Shown: positions 46,401 to 57,630 of the stretch, piece after piece
Layout: each line of letters begins with the position of its first letter
Position numbering within the stretch: the stretch's first letter is position 1
NCBI GenBank assembly: GCA_001584585.1
Contig: LSYV01000080.1
Coordinates: 267,014-331,013 of the forward strand
Length of the DNA: 64,000 bases
Origin: Gonium pectorale
Taxonomy: Eukaryota; Chlorophyta; Chlorophyceae; Chlamydomonadales; Volvocaceae
Direction of reading: 5' to 3'
The notes under the pieces: generated by a model
The model's database searches: none
Told to the model about the DNA's origin: nothing
Seen by the model: only the letters and a program-made list of their open reading frames with translations
Made by a program: the position numbers and the translations under genes

Positions 46401-49400
46401 GCAGCGCGTGTATGCCACGGTATACGGACGTAAACACCTATCAATCGGGCGCATACCTGTTTGCACCACACTCCCAACTCGCCCGGAGCGTCATACGTGT
46501 TTGCACCACACTCCCAACTCGCCCGGCCGCAGCCTTCTTCTCGGAGCAGCTCACGGCCTTTGAGCTCTGGCTGGCGCACGGTTCTCGGGACAAGAAGCCG
46601 CCCGAGCAGCTGCCCATCGTGCTGCAGGTCAACCAAGGGCAGGGGCCGTTTCAACATGGCCTTTTGGCGGGGTACACGATGGCCTTATAAGGGCTTTGAG
46701 CTTCAGGCTGTTGGTTAGTATCGCGTCGGCGTTGGTTGCCCTTGCGCATACTACAAGGCGGGATGCTTGCCACCTGAGACTTTTGGCCCGCCCCTACTGC
46801 CTCTCTGCGCCCTGTTAGGTCCTGCTAAGCCAGGTTCACCGGCTGCGAGCGCTGGTGCTCCTGGGCCGGTTCCTGGACATGGGGCCCTGGGCGGTGGAGC
46901 TGGCACTCAGCGTGGGCATCTTCCCCTACGTGCTCAAGCTGCTGCAGACCACCAGCTCGGACTTGCGCTCGACACTGGTCTTCATCTGGGCCAAGGTGCT
47001 CGCGCTGGACCGCAGCTGCCAGGTGCGGCTCCGGGGGGCGAAGGGGAAAATGTGGGCTGCGGGGTGGAAGAGGAGCGCAGCGCGCCGTGGCCCTCTGCAC
47101 TGACGTGACGTCAGTCAATACAGCGTGTGTAAGATGACTTTAGGGACGCACCGCGAGCTGCGCGCCGACAGTCGCTCAGTCAAACGCACAAGCGGCGCCA
47201 GCGTGGTAAGACTCGATGTCCCGTGCAATGCTGTGTTGCCTGGCCAGGTGGACCTTGTCAAGGACAGCGGCCACGTCTACTTTATTCGCTACCTGGACAG
47301 CGTGGACGGCCACATCGACCTCTACTCGCGGGCGCAAGCGGCCTTTGTGCTGTCCGTCATTTGCGACGGGCACCCCAAGGTGCGTCATCTAAGGGCATTG
47401 CTGGTGCCGGCTCGCGTGACGGCGAAGGCTGCCGCCTGAGGGCAAGACATCCAAAAGGCCGTTCCATTCCTACCACCGCAGTCGGGACAACCAGTCAGGA
47501 TAACTCATCTGGCACACGATACAATGTTGTGTACGCGGGCGGTGACGCTCGCTTTACTATGCAATTGTTGTAAAACCCCTGCATTGCCTTGCATTGGTGC
47601 TACCGCAGGGCCAAGCGCTGTGTGCGGGGAGCCAGCTGCTGGCGGTGCTGCTGCGCTGGCTGCGCTCGCTGGCGCCCGTCAACATCACGTACGGACCGCC
47701 CGGCCACCCGCTGCTGCTGCGCTGGCTATGCCTATGCATCGGCAAGCTGTGCGAGGACATCCCCGAGGTGAGGGGCTTGGACAGCGGCCTGGTCTCCATA
47801 CTACAGGAGCCTTGCATGACGTCTGGGGTTGATGTAACGCTTGGACTGCGACTGGGGTTCGATTCCTGAAAATACGCGTGTCAGTACTAGGAGCAGGGCC
47901 CTTGCGTCGTAGAACGCGTGGCTCTCAATCCTGAAATCATTTTCAGGTCGGTCAATCCATCCCTCTTATTGACCCCCGCGTATTTTTCCAGTCTGGAAAC
48001 GGACTTCCATGTGCCACTTCCCCGGGGCTCCCATGACTAGTGCTACATACGCCGCCCGCAGTTCTCGCTGCACGCGATTCGCGAGGGTGCTGCCGACATC
48101 CTGGTGCAGCTGCTGACCAGCCCGCTGCCGGAAATCCGTGCAGCCGCCATCTTCGGCCTGGCCTGCCTCATACACAGCTGCCCCGACCCGAACGACCCGG
48201 CCCACGGCCACTTGCACCATGGCGCCGGGGCAGGGGCGGGCGGCGCGGTGCCGGTGCAGGAGCACCCGGGGCTGTCGTTGACGCCCTCGGAGGATCGGTT
48301 ACCCGCGGAGCGGCTCATTGCGGGCGCGGTGACGCAGGTGGGCTGAGGACGAGACTGCAGAGGAAGGCAGGAGGGTCGCGACAGTGGTCTCCCTCTGCTA
48401 TACGCATCCGGCCCGCAGGACCTGTCCATATACTGCTGCGGCACGATGCATGATCATTGCGCTCAAATCGTCGCAAAGACGGTCTAGTCCACTGCGTTCA
48501 TGACCATTGAACGTCAAGGCTGTGCGAGTGAACCCTATTGCGGACGTGCCAATAACGTTTGTATCGCTCCTGACAGGTCGTGTACGACCCCGCGGTGCTG
48601 GTGCGTGCGGAGCTGGCGGTGCTGTTCGCGCGCTTCGTGCGGGGCCACGGCGCGGCGGTGCGGGAGGCCATCGGGGTGCAGCAACGGCGACTCGAGGAGG
48701 CTGTCGCGCAGGTGGGTGTCCTGGCAACGGTACACTGCCGGCATGTGCGTAAGGAGACGGGTAGCCTTGGTATGCTTTGTTTGTAGCAGCTTGTTCCTGC
48801 TATTGACTCTTTCCCTATGGTTCAAACTCTTGAACAGGCACGCGCGGCGGCCGGGCTTTCAGGGGACGACGCCAGCAACGGCGGCCGGCCGCGGTCCAGC
48901 CCCGGGCTACCGCACGACGGTAAGTTCTCTTGAGATTCAAGCGCGGTAGCCAGCTCTGTGGCTTGTGTCCTTTCCTCAAGGGGGGACTGAGCACATGACG
49001 TCTGCACGGCTGCAGGGACCTCCAGCGGCGTACAGCGGCCACCCTCAGCGCCGCCGGTCGGGACGCAGGGCGGTGGGGGCCCGGAAGCTGCGGGGGCGTC
49101 GGGGCAGCAACAACAGCAGCAGGTGCTGTACTCCAAAATTGTGGAGGCGATCACTATGCTGGCGCTGGATCCCGCTCCCAAGGTGCGCTGCTTCGCTGCA
49201 GGCGCGAAAAGCGGCAGTAGGGGCGCCCGGCTTGACTGAACCATCACATCCGGCTTCGCCTGAAGCTGGTAATGGTGCTATGGTCTTACATGTATGCGTC
49301 CGCTATTGCCGGAAAAGGCCGCCCTCTGTCCTCCGTGTATCCAGGTGGCGCGGCTTGGGCGGGACGTGCTGCGGATCGCTCAGTATGAGTTGTCCTTCGC

Positions 49401-52400
49401 GGCGCCACCAGGCGGCTACACGGGCGCAAACGGCAGCCTCTCGCCGCGCCGCGGGGACACGGCCGTCGGTTCCTTTGCGGCGAAGCTTAAGCCGCGCTCC
49501 TGGCGCAGCAGCTTCACCATTGGCGGTCTGCCCAACCTTTCGCGCATCTCGACGGACCCGCACGACCCTACGCACTCCGCCTCGTCGTCCTACAACCCCT
49601 CGTCGTCCGTCCCGGGGGCCGCCACCGTCGGCGGGGCATCCTCGGGCCCTGCAGCGGCCATGATGCGACGCATGCCCGGTGCCGGCGCGGCGCCCAGCGG
49701 CAGCGGCGGCGCTGCCGCCAGCGCCGCCACGTCGACGTCAGCATCGCCGCCGTCACCGGGACGGGATGTGCCGTTGGCCTACAGCAGGCACCCGTACACG
49801 CTGCGGACGGTTGCGGAGCCGCCATACATGTCTGGCGGGGTTCCCGGCTCCAGCGTGGGCGGCCTGAGCGAGTACGACGCGACGCACCACGGCGGACACC
49901 ACAGCTACGCGGACACGCGGGCACATGGCGGCTCCGGCCTCGCGGGCGCGATGCTCAGCGGGGGGCAGGTGCGTTAGTATTCCTCTGGACGCACGTGCCG
50001 GAGAGCCACGGTAGCAGCTTGCAGCAGCAATCATGGCATTGTGATACTGCACCTGGCATCTCAGCAGTGTCCGGCAGCCCAAGCATGGCGCTTGCCCTCC
50101 TGCATATGGGCATGATTGTATGGACGTCGCCGACCCGCCGCGTGTTCCTTCCCCTGGCAGGAGTCGGGCCTGGGTGGGCCGCCCAGCGGGCACCAGCACG
50201 TGCCCGTGCCCAAGAGCCTCATCTACAGTCTGTCGTGCGAGTACTTCAGCAGACCCATGCTGGAGCCGCAGGTGCGCCGCTAGACTCGTGCGCTGTGTTC
50301 GTGCGACCTCCAGTGTGGGGTAGGGCTGTAGGCAATCCGTACTGGTTGCCCAACAAGTGATGTAATTCACAGCCGCACAAGCCACGCACTTGTTCGCCTT
50401 ATAATGGCACGTATTGCATAGCTCGGTTAGAAACCTTTCTCTCGGCTAAGAACGTGTCCTCCCGCGGTCAAACACAACAGTCGTCTGCATGGCGGGAATC
50501 GGACGGCGCGAAGCTTTGTCCTTGGACAGCCCCTGTTGACCCGGAGCGCAAGGCCCGGCGAAAGGCCATGATGGACAGCGCGGCCAGCGTGGCCAAGGCC
50601 ATGCGCACGCCCAAGTTGCGAGAGCAGGTACATCTGGGAATCTCAGAGAGAAAGTGTCTGTGGTACCGTTGTGCTCCTTTACGCAGCCAGCCAGCGTCTG
50701 CTGGGTCCGTCATCGGTCACATGTCGGTACACGGGAAATGCGACTTTGGTTGAAGGACTATGTCCAGGCCCAGACCTAGCCGACAGTGTTTAGCCGTGTC
50801 ACGCGTGTTTCCCATGTGATAATATGTGCTCTTTGTCCCCACAGCTGCACTCCATAGAGTCTGGGCAGGAGCCCGTGTCGGCGCTTGCGTTCCACCCCTA
50901 CCACCAAGTGCTGGTGTCCGCGGACGTGCGGGGCATGCTCAAGGCGCACACCTACCCTGATACGAAGCTGCTCAACAACTTCCACGTCACAAACGGTGCG
51001 TAAGCAACAGCTCAGTAAGAAAATGGACACACAGCTGTGCGACCAGTCCCGTGCCTGAGGTTGTGCAAAGCTTGCTCTCGTAGGAAGGTCCTTGCTTCCT
51101 GCCAACGTGGAGGCCCTTGTTGTGCCGTTCGCCGTGTTGATGCCCTAGGTGCGCCGCAAGCGGAATCCCGCACCTCGCTGCCCTCGCGCGTGGTCTTCCT
51201 GCGCCACATCAACGAGGCTGACGGGCCGTTGTTGATGGCCGGCAGTGCGGACGGCGCGGTGCGGGTCTGGCGTTCGTACCTCAATCAGGGAGAGCAGCGG
51301 ATGGCCACGGCCTTGCAGGTGAGCCCTTGTCGACGCACGAGCTTTTAGTGAGTGCCGCGAAACGTCAAGGCGCATGGCTATGCCCGGCTGTGCAACACGT
51401 GGAACAGAGGATCGATACTTCACCCAATGGTTACGTCCAGAGGTCAGCCCTCGGTTTGTTAACATGATTGTTGGCCGACCCTCGCTTTGCAGGCCGTCTC
51501 CATCCACCTCGTGCCCACGCTCTCATTTCCCACCGTCTACAACTGGAGCCCCTCCGCCTGCCACTTGTTCGCCTCGGGAGGCAAGCAGCCCGAGTTTGTG
51601 TACGTGTGGGACCTGCTCAGAGAACACTGCCATTCGGTGCTACCGCTCAGCGGCGCCGGAGGCGCTGGCGCCACCGCCGGCGTTGGCGGCGTCGTGCCGC
51701 CGGGCGTCGCTTGGCCAGCACCGGGCGGTTCCGGCGCCCCGCCCGCCGGCACGGGCGTGGAGCAGCTGCTGCTGAGCAGCCTGGACCCCAACTTGCTGGT
51801 TCCCGTATGCACGGACGGCACGCTTCGTGTCTTTGACCTGCGCGCTTCGGCCGCGGCCCGCATGGTGTTACAGCCGCTGGGCCGGTCGGCCCTGGCGGGC
51901 ACGGTCCTGGAGCCGGGCGGTCGGCAGGGCATGCTGGTCATCGCGTCTGAGAAGGGCGAGATGCGCTGGCTGGATCTGCGCGGCGGGACGGGCGGCGCAG
52001 GCGGTGCCGCGGGTGCCAACGTCACGGTGGCGGCCACCACTGACGCCGCAGCAGTAGCGGCCGGTGCCGCAGGTGGCGACATGGCGAACACGTACAAGAC
52101 GGTGCAGGCTCACACCAAGGGAGGCGTGTGCGCTCTGGCAGGGCACACGCTGGCGCCGCTACTAGCTACCGGAACGACCTCCCAGGTGGGTGGGTGCCTC
52201 GGACGTAACTGCAACTAAGCAGCTTGTGTAATAGCGTCTCTGCGCGAGATCATGCATGCTGGATTTCGCGGGTTTACTACATGAGCATGTGAATGTATTT
52301 GATTCTGTTGATGAAAGCGCCGACCGCACGACCGCAGGTCGTGAAAATATGGACCGACGACGGCGACGTGGTGGGCACGCTGCGCCCCGGCAACAGCTCC

Positions 52401-52574
52401 AACCTACTGACGCCACACAAGGTGGGCCCCATCACGGCCATGGCCTTTCACCCCTACCAGCCTGTACTGGCGGCCGCGGGGATGGACCACTGCACCGTCT
52501 ACGAGCTGCACGATCCCAGTGCAACCGAGCGGGCGGCCGCGGCGGCGCGAGAACGGAGTAACAGCCTCCTCTAA
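43444..52574 (+). CDS. RAPTOR: RAPTOR, scaffold and substrate-recruiting subunit of TOR complex 1
   Basis: Twenty-four in-phase exons give 1,564 residues: 43444-43542, 43622-43687, 43822-44050, 44251-44369, 44659-44781, 44979-45092, 45370-45528, 45704-45901, 46145-46349, 46533-46627, 46819-47022, 47248-47379, 47609-47767, 48062-48337, 48577-48711, 48838-48919, 49016-49182, 49345-49968, 50161-50271, 50481-50627, 50845-50995, 51149-51318, 51493-52185 and 52338-52574. The N-terminal raptor (RNC) domain contains [31 protein letters not shown] with His182, and [10 protein letters not shown] with Cys225, the caspase-like pair. It continues with [18 protein letters not shown] and the HEAT-repeat start [20 protein letters not shown] Gly/Ser/Gln-rich linker (~770-1150) is followed by C-terminal WD40 repeats ([52 protein letters not shown]). 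It recruits TOR substrates in nutrient signalling. The exon 6/7 junction has an alternative acceptor, and the exon 20 start is the least certain. Confidence 0.96.
46452..46526 (+). repeat. 40-bp tandem duplication at a RAPTOR intron 3' end
   Basis: TTGCACCACACTCCCAACTC and flanking bases occur twice with a 40-bp period in intron 9. Only the second copy runs into a usable CAG acceptor (GGCCGCAG before exon 10); the first has GGAGCG at that place. Confidence 0.85.
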
Positions 52575-53847
52575 AGGGTCTGGTAGGGCCCATGTCCATA
52601 GGTTTGGGAGGCCCGTGTGGGGCGAGTGCGGGAGCGTGCGGTCCGCCTCGGGAGTCTTTGGGAAAGGGGCACGGCCGCATGCGGCTTGGCCCTTCATTGG
52701 TGTGCATGTCATCAAGAAGACCGGAGTACGGCTTGTTCGCAGCCTGCGCTCTGGTACAGCGGCACGGCGCCAGCTTTACCAATTTACAGTCGCGCGGTAA
52801 ATGACACTTCGGTTAGGGGCAGTACCTGCGTGGAGCGCGGCTAGGTGAGACATTTTCGCCTTCGCCCCCAATAGTTCGGAACGACTTGCAGTAGGCCTGC
52901 GCTTTTAGTTGCCAAGCTTCGCCCCGGCTGCCTGCTTTGTGAGAGTGGTTGTGAACTATGAGTTTGTGAAATAAGGAGCTTTGCAACACTGAGGGAATTC
53001 AGGGGCAGTTATGGCTTTCCGGATGAATTGCGGTGCTATCGGCTAGGAAGGTTCGTGTTGAGAAGGGGACGGCGTAATCCGCATGTGGAACTTTCGGCGG
53101 CCGAATGAAATGCACTACCCTATCGCAAACGCTTTGTGTGGTCGCGTGATTCCACGCCTTCTGGCGCGCACGTTGCCACTGATAGGGTTATGCGCAAGAG
53201 GCGGTCCTATTAGGTGAGCATAGGGGCGTACGGATCTGCGGTCTCAGATGTTTCGTACGTGGGCATGTACGGGATATCTGCGCAGCTGTTCCTTTAGGTG
53301 CCCGCTACCTCGGTGTCCGCCACTCGATGCTGGAAGTCGCGTGGCTACCAGTATGTCATGTTGCTGGTGGCCTTGCCTCCGGGTTGGCAGCACTGGTATT
53401 GGGTCTGCCTGAGCTAGACCATTGTTGCTCGGGTAAATCCTCTATAGCTTCTGGAGCTGTTTGATTGGCCGGAGGTGCAGCTGGATGGTGCAGCAAGTGG
53501 GCCGTGGGGCGTGCCCGGAACACGAACCATGCTACGAACCATGGTTCCGCGGCGGAAGTGCACCTGGATTTGGAGTACGATTCGAGTGCGCCTGGCACAG
53601 TAACTTTGGATCCTTGCGAAAGACGTGCAAGTTCCAGAAGGCCCGAGATGTCGGCTATACAGTTATGTAAAACGCATTCACATTATGCACATATGCTGTA
53701 TATTCTTTTTGTCATGTTGGTGTCGCACTAACCTATAATACAAAGCTCGTGTTGGCCACCCTAAACACGCGGCCCTCTCCAACAATTCTCTCACTAGACA
53801 GCATTCAATTGGCACTTTTCTTTGCATTTATAATAGTACGCTGAAGG
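52575..53847. other. Intergenic region (RAPTOR 3' flank)
   Basis: About 1.27 kb between tandem plus-strand genes. Open frames present (for example 53461-53670) have no splice context or motifs. It presumably holds the RAPTOR 3' UTR and the promoter of the next gene. Confidence 0.4.
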
Positions 53848-56313
53848 ATGGCGGACCAGGCGATGGGCGAGCTGGAGCGGACAAAAATAGACCTGAGCCA
53901 CCAAGAGATGGACAGGCTCGTGTCGGAGTTGGAGAACCTGTGGAATATGTTCACTGTGAACGACCAGGGACCGAGCGGCGTCGAGTGGCTGCCCGTCCAC
54001 GGAATCGCCGACGCGCTCAGAGAGGACTTGGGCTATGAGGACATGGCCGAGTAGGTGCAGCGCTGTAGAAAGCGGGTGCGGATGTATGGGGCAGCGGCAC
54101 ACAGGGTGTACACAAAGGTGTGCTAGGAGCGGCGGCGCGGGGGAAGGGGTACCTCTGCGTGACGGCGGACCGCAGTGGGCGCACTTTGTGGCTGACCAAT
54201 TCCTTCCTCTCAACGAAGGGGGACCTGTACGGCTTCAGAGCACCGTGCACGTCTTTCGCCATGTGTAGGCGCGGCTTCCGGGGAGCACGGGTTCAGAGGC
54301 AGCTTCCTCTCGCACCTGAACTACAATAGCTGTGTTTTTTCCTCGCAGACCCCCCCCCGCCGCACCGTCACCACAACTGTTCGGTCCCTACCCGGCTGCT
54401 TTAGACCTTCCAGACCTTGCACATCGTGCTTGCTATGCACGCCCCCTCCCCCGCGAACCACGCATGCGCTGTCACAGCGTGCTGATGCCCCCCCCTCCCT
54501 GCTGGCATGCTCCAATCATTCCTCACATAACCCTGACCTTCGTGCCCTGTCCAAACACCCCAAAGGTTTGAGGACGCGCTCGGGGGCACCTTCGGGGATT
54601 TCCTGGACAAGCTGCCCCGCGTTGTCAAAAAGGTGCAAGACGGCAAGACGTTCTTCCAGGCAAGCATGGGAAGGTGCCGTGTACATGCGAGTAGCGTTCG
54701 GCTTTGGTCAACAGAGCGGCGCAAGGGGGGAGCATGCGTAGGCATATGTAAGAATATGGGGCTGTCGGGGTGCGCAACGCAGCGGGCGCGGTGCGGTGGG
54801 CGGACTCCATGTAGGAATACGTGCCTGCCTGCGAGTCGCCCAAACGCTGCTCGCTTGCCTTTGGGCTCCTGGTGCTTATGTGACGCACGGCTTCCGCCTA
54901 AGCCACACCCCTAGGGTGAAACGATACAGGAGGCTATAGCTACCAAGAGCGCTGGGCATTGGAATGTCGGGCCACGCAAGGAGCACTGCCAGATGCGGCC
55001 TCCCGGATAGTAGCTGTCCCGATGACGGCGTAACCATGTTCACGTATGGCGTCCGACGCCATCGTTGCGCTGGCGTCGCCCCAACAGCGGAGGCCGGACC
55101 GCACCGTAGGGCATGTGATCTCAAAAGCACTCCGCTGCTCCCTGATTGGTGATTGTGCAGATCCTTCCGGAGCCGCCGCGTGATCAGTGGAAGGCGACCC
55201 GCCAGACGCTGACCATCCAGAGCCGCAACGACCTTTGGCGCGTCTGCCTCAAATCACAGCACGCGCGGGTGGAGATACCCGAGCTGGAGTTTGAGATCTC
55301 CGCGGACGGTAAGGCAGCGCAGGGTTGCGGGGCCTGGAAGCGCCATAACCCAGCTGCCAGGTCGCACGCTGCGCCGTGCAAAGCCCACTGTCCGCGTCTC
55401 AGTAATCCAGTCCACGTCGATGTAGCGCGGTAGTGCATGCACTGTCGTCACACCGTACAAACTGCGGGCGCCGTCGCGCCCGGCTGTCCTGGCTGCCACT
55501 TGGCATGCATGTGCGCTAGGCGAGACGATCGGGCGACCGTCCCCTGGTGAAGAGAGATGATAGGACGTGCTAATGCGTCGCGGTGCGGAATCCTCCCTCG
55601 ACTCTCTTTCACTTTCGCCCGCGGCCCGACCCGCTCTGCGCCTGGCGTGTCCAGCAACCCGCCCTGGCCCCTTGGCCTGCGCCCGACCCGCCAGGCAAGA
55701 AGCGCGTGGACTCGATCTACAACCACATAGCGCAGGTGGGCACGCTTGCGGCGCCCATGGAGGGCGGGGGTTGCTGGCCTGGCATGAACGGATGTGGTAC
55801 ATGGTGACGCGGCAGATAGGTTGCTGGGAGGTGCCAAGACGGGTTACGGGGCATGCAAGGGGAGCGCACGACTGCGTAAAGCTTCACGCGTCGGAAGTCG
55901 ATTGCTGCGTGACCACAATCATCCCAGAGCCTCATCGCCCCTAGGGCCATGGTGGATGCCAGAGCGCTCTCGTTATTTCCGGGCCCACTTGGGCCACCTC
56001 CGTACCAAAGCCCCCGCCGGCCCCGCACTTGCGTCCTGCAACTCCCCTCTTGCCCGACCCGCAACCTTGCCCCGCCCATGCCTGGTCCCCTTGGCTGCTC
56101 CCTCCATCCTGCCAGGCCATCTTCAACCTGGGCAACTACGTGCGTGACACGCGAGCCGCCATGCCGCCAGACACGGCCGCCAAGATCATGGACACGGTGG
56201 AGCAACTCAACGTGCTCTTGGACGTGGAGAAGCCCTGGACGTGGGTGGTGCACGACCCGTCGGGCACCTCAGAGCTCAAACCCAGCGATGGCGTGCTTGT
56301 TGACGAGCTCTAA
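53848..56313 (+). CDS. ZPR1-domain protein lacking the zinc finger
   Basis: Five exons: 53848-54050, 54566-54659, 55161-55308, 55695-55735 and 56116-56313, in phase, giving 227 residues. The C-terminal ~140 residues match the ZPR1 A/B half: QTLTIQSRNDLWRVCLKSQH, then ARVEIPELEFEI, a VDSIYNHIAQAIFNL helix, a second helix (AAKIMDTVEQLNVLLDV) and the closing EKPWTWVVHDPSGTSEL. Compare ZPR1 ...SATVRIPELDFEIPPG... and ...GEKPFTLILDDPSGNSFI. The C4 zinc finger that normally precedes this half is absent. In its place is an acidic helical region (DRLVSELENLWNMF, ADALREDLGYEDMAE, FEDALGGTFGDFLDKLP). ZPR1 proteins bind or chaperone eEF1A; this role is not assured without the finger. The junction after exon 2 needs a GC donor (CAG/GCAAGC). 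Confidence 0.75.
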
Positions 56314-57630
56314 GCGGAGGGATTCTTCGGGGAGCTGACCTTGTCTCGGGTGGTACAGGTCCTGTAGGGCATAAGGGACATTGTGCCAGAAACGGCGTGC
56401 CCGTGGAGGCCTGAGAAGAGTGTTACATGACGGGGGACAGGCAGGTAGGCAGGGCGCAATTGGTGAAAGGGTGTATCTTGGCCTGTGAACAACGGGCGAC
56501 AGGCGGCGGGCGAAGAGGATGGCATGGGCAGGGATCAGGGGCAAGGGCAGCATGTAAGGACGGCGAGGACGAGTGGGCTGGCGAGCACGGTGCAACAGAA
56601 GCGAGCTAACAGCCGCTGGGCAACGGGAGCGTGGGCGGGGAGCTGAGGTGGTGGGTTGCCTTGATGACGATTTTGGCGAGCCAGCAGATGCGGCGTAGGT
56701 CTAAGATGTGATGAGAGCCTTAAGCTTGTTGATCTCTGACCCGCAATGACTTTGTTGTGTGACACATACAACTTTGCGACGAGAGCGTGAGTATGCGTCG
56801 GGACCGTTGGAGCAAAAGCAGAGGGGACGAGCATTGTTTGGCGAGTGTGCTGATGCTGCCGGCACTCACCGGCCGTGTCGCTAAGCAGGGCGTAGTGCGT
56901 CGGAGGGACTAAACGTGCCCACATGTGTCTGTGCGTGGACCATGCGCTTTGAAAACAGTGCCACACGACTTTCAGTTTGATGAAATTAACCGCTCCTTTG
57001 GGGCAGGCAACCTGCGGCCCCGTAACTCGAGACAGGTAGGACAAGGGGAAGGGGGGGGGTACCTAAAACTGAAGGTGTCACAGTGCTTCCTCATATGCCT
57101 GCCCCTCGCCAATGGCCAAGGTACTAGGACTGCTGTTGCTTAATTGTAGTCTGGGGAATCGGGGCTCTCCATTGATGTTAGCTTGGTGGCGTAGTACCTT
57201 GGCAGTGACCTTGCTGAGGGCCCGCCTGCTGAAAAAATCGCACCCCCGGGTATGTATGACCGTAGAGGCTGCCGTCCCTGTTTCCGTTTCCTTATTCTTG
57301 CTGGGCGGTCACGGGGCATGTCCCCGACGGGCCAGCGCGGGTGACATTCATGTCCTTCACATACTTCTGATCCGGCTGCCGTCATGTCACTGATTCGGCT
57401 GCCGTCATGACTGTGGCACAAAATGGAAGGTGGACGAGCTACTTCTGTTGCAAATCCATTGGAAAAGTTGTTCGTTGCTGCTGCTGGCACTCTTTCTTGC
57501 AGCAAGTAGACCACGATGTATGCACAATACCCACGAATGAACGTGAGCTACCGCTAGCGCACTTCTTCCACATTTGCCCTCGTAGACCGGTATCGTTACG
57601 CCATATTCCTTATGAACACAAGCTGGTGCC
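56314..57630. other. Intergenic region upstream of the kinase gene
   Basis: No supported exon. Positions 57236-57300 resemble the dispersed element at 16118-16215 (shared CGGGTATGTATGACCGTAGAGG-like order, with differences). Confidence 0.4.
57236..57300 (+). repeat. Dispersed element fragment
   Basis: Shares TCGCACC, CGGGT, TGTATGACCGTAGAGGC and a following pyrimidine-rich tract with the minus strand of 22800-22885. Too short and diverged to classify. Confidence 0.5.

Noticed and set aside
47851..47876. tRNA T-loop-like GGTTCGATTCC inside a RAPTOR intron
   Set aside because: The flanking T-stem has mismatches and no acceptor or anticodon arm can be built in the neighbouring 75 nt.
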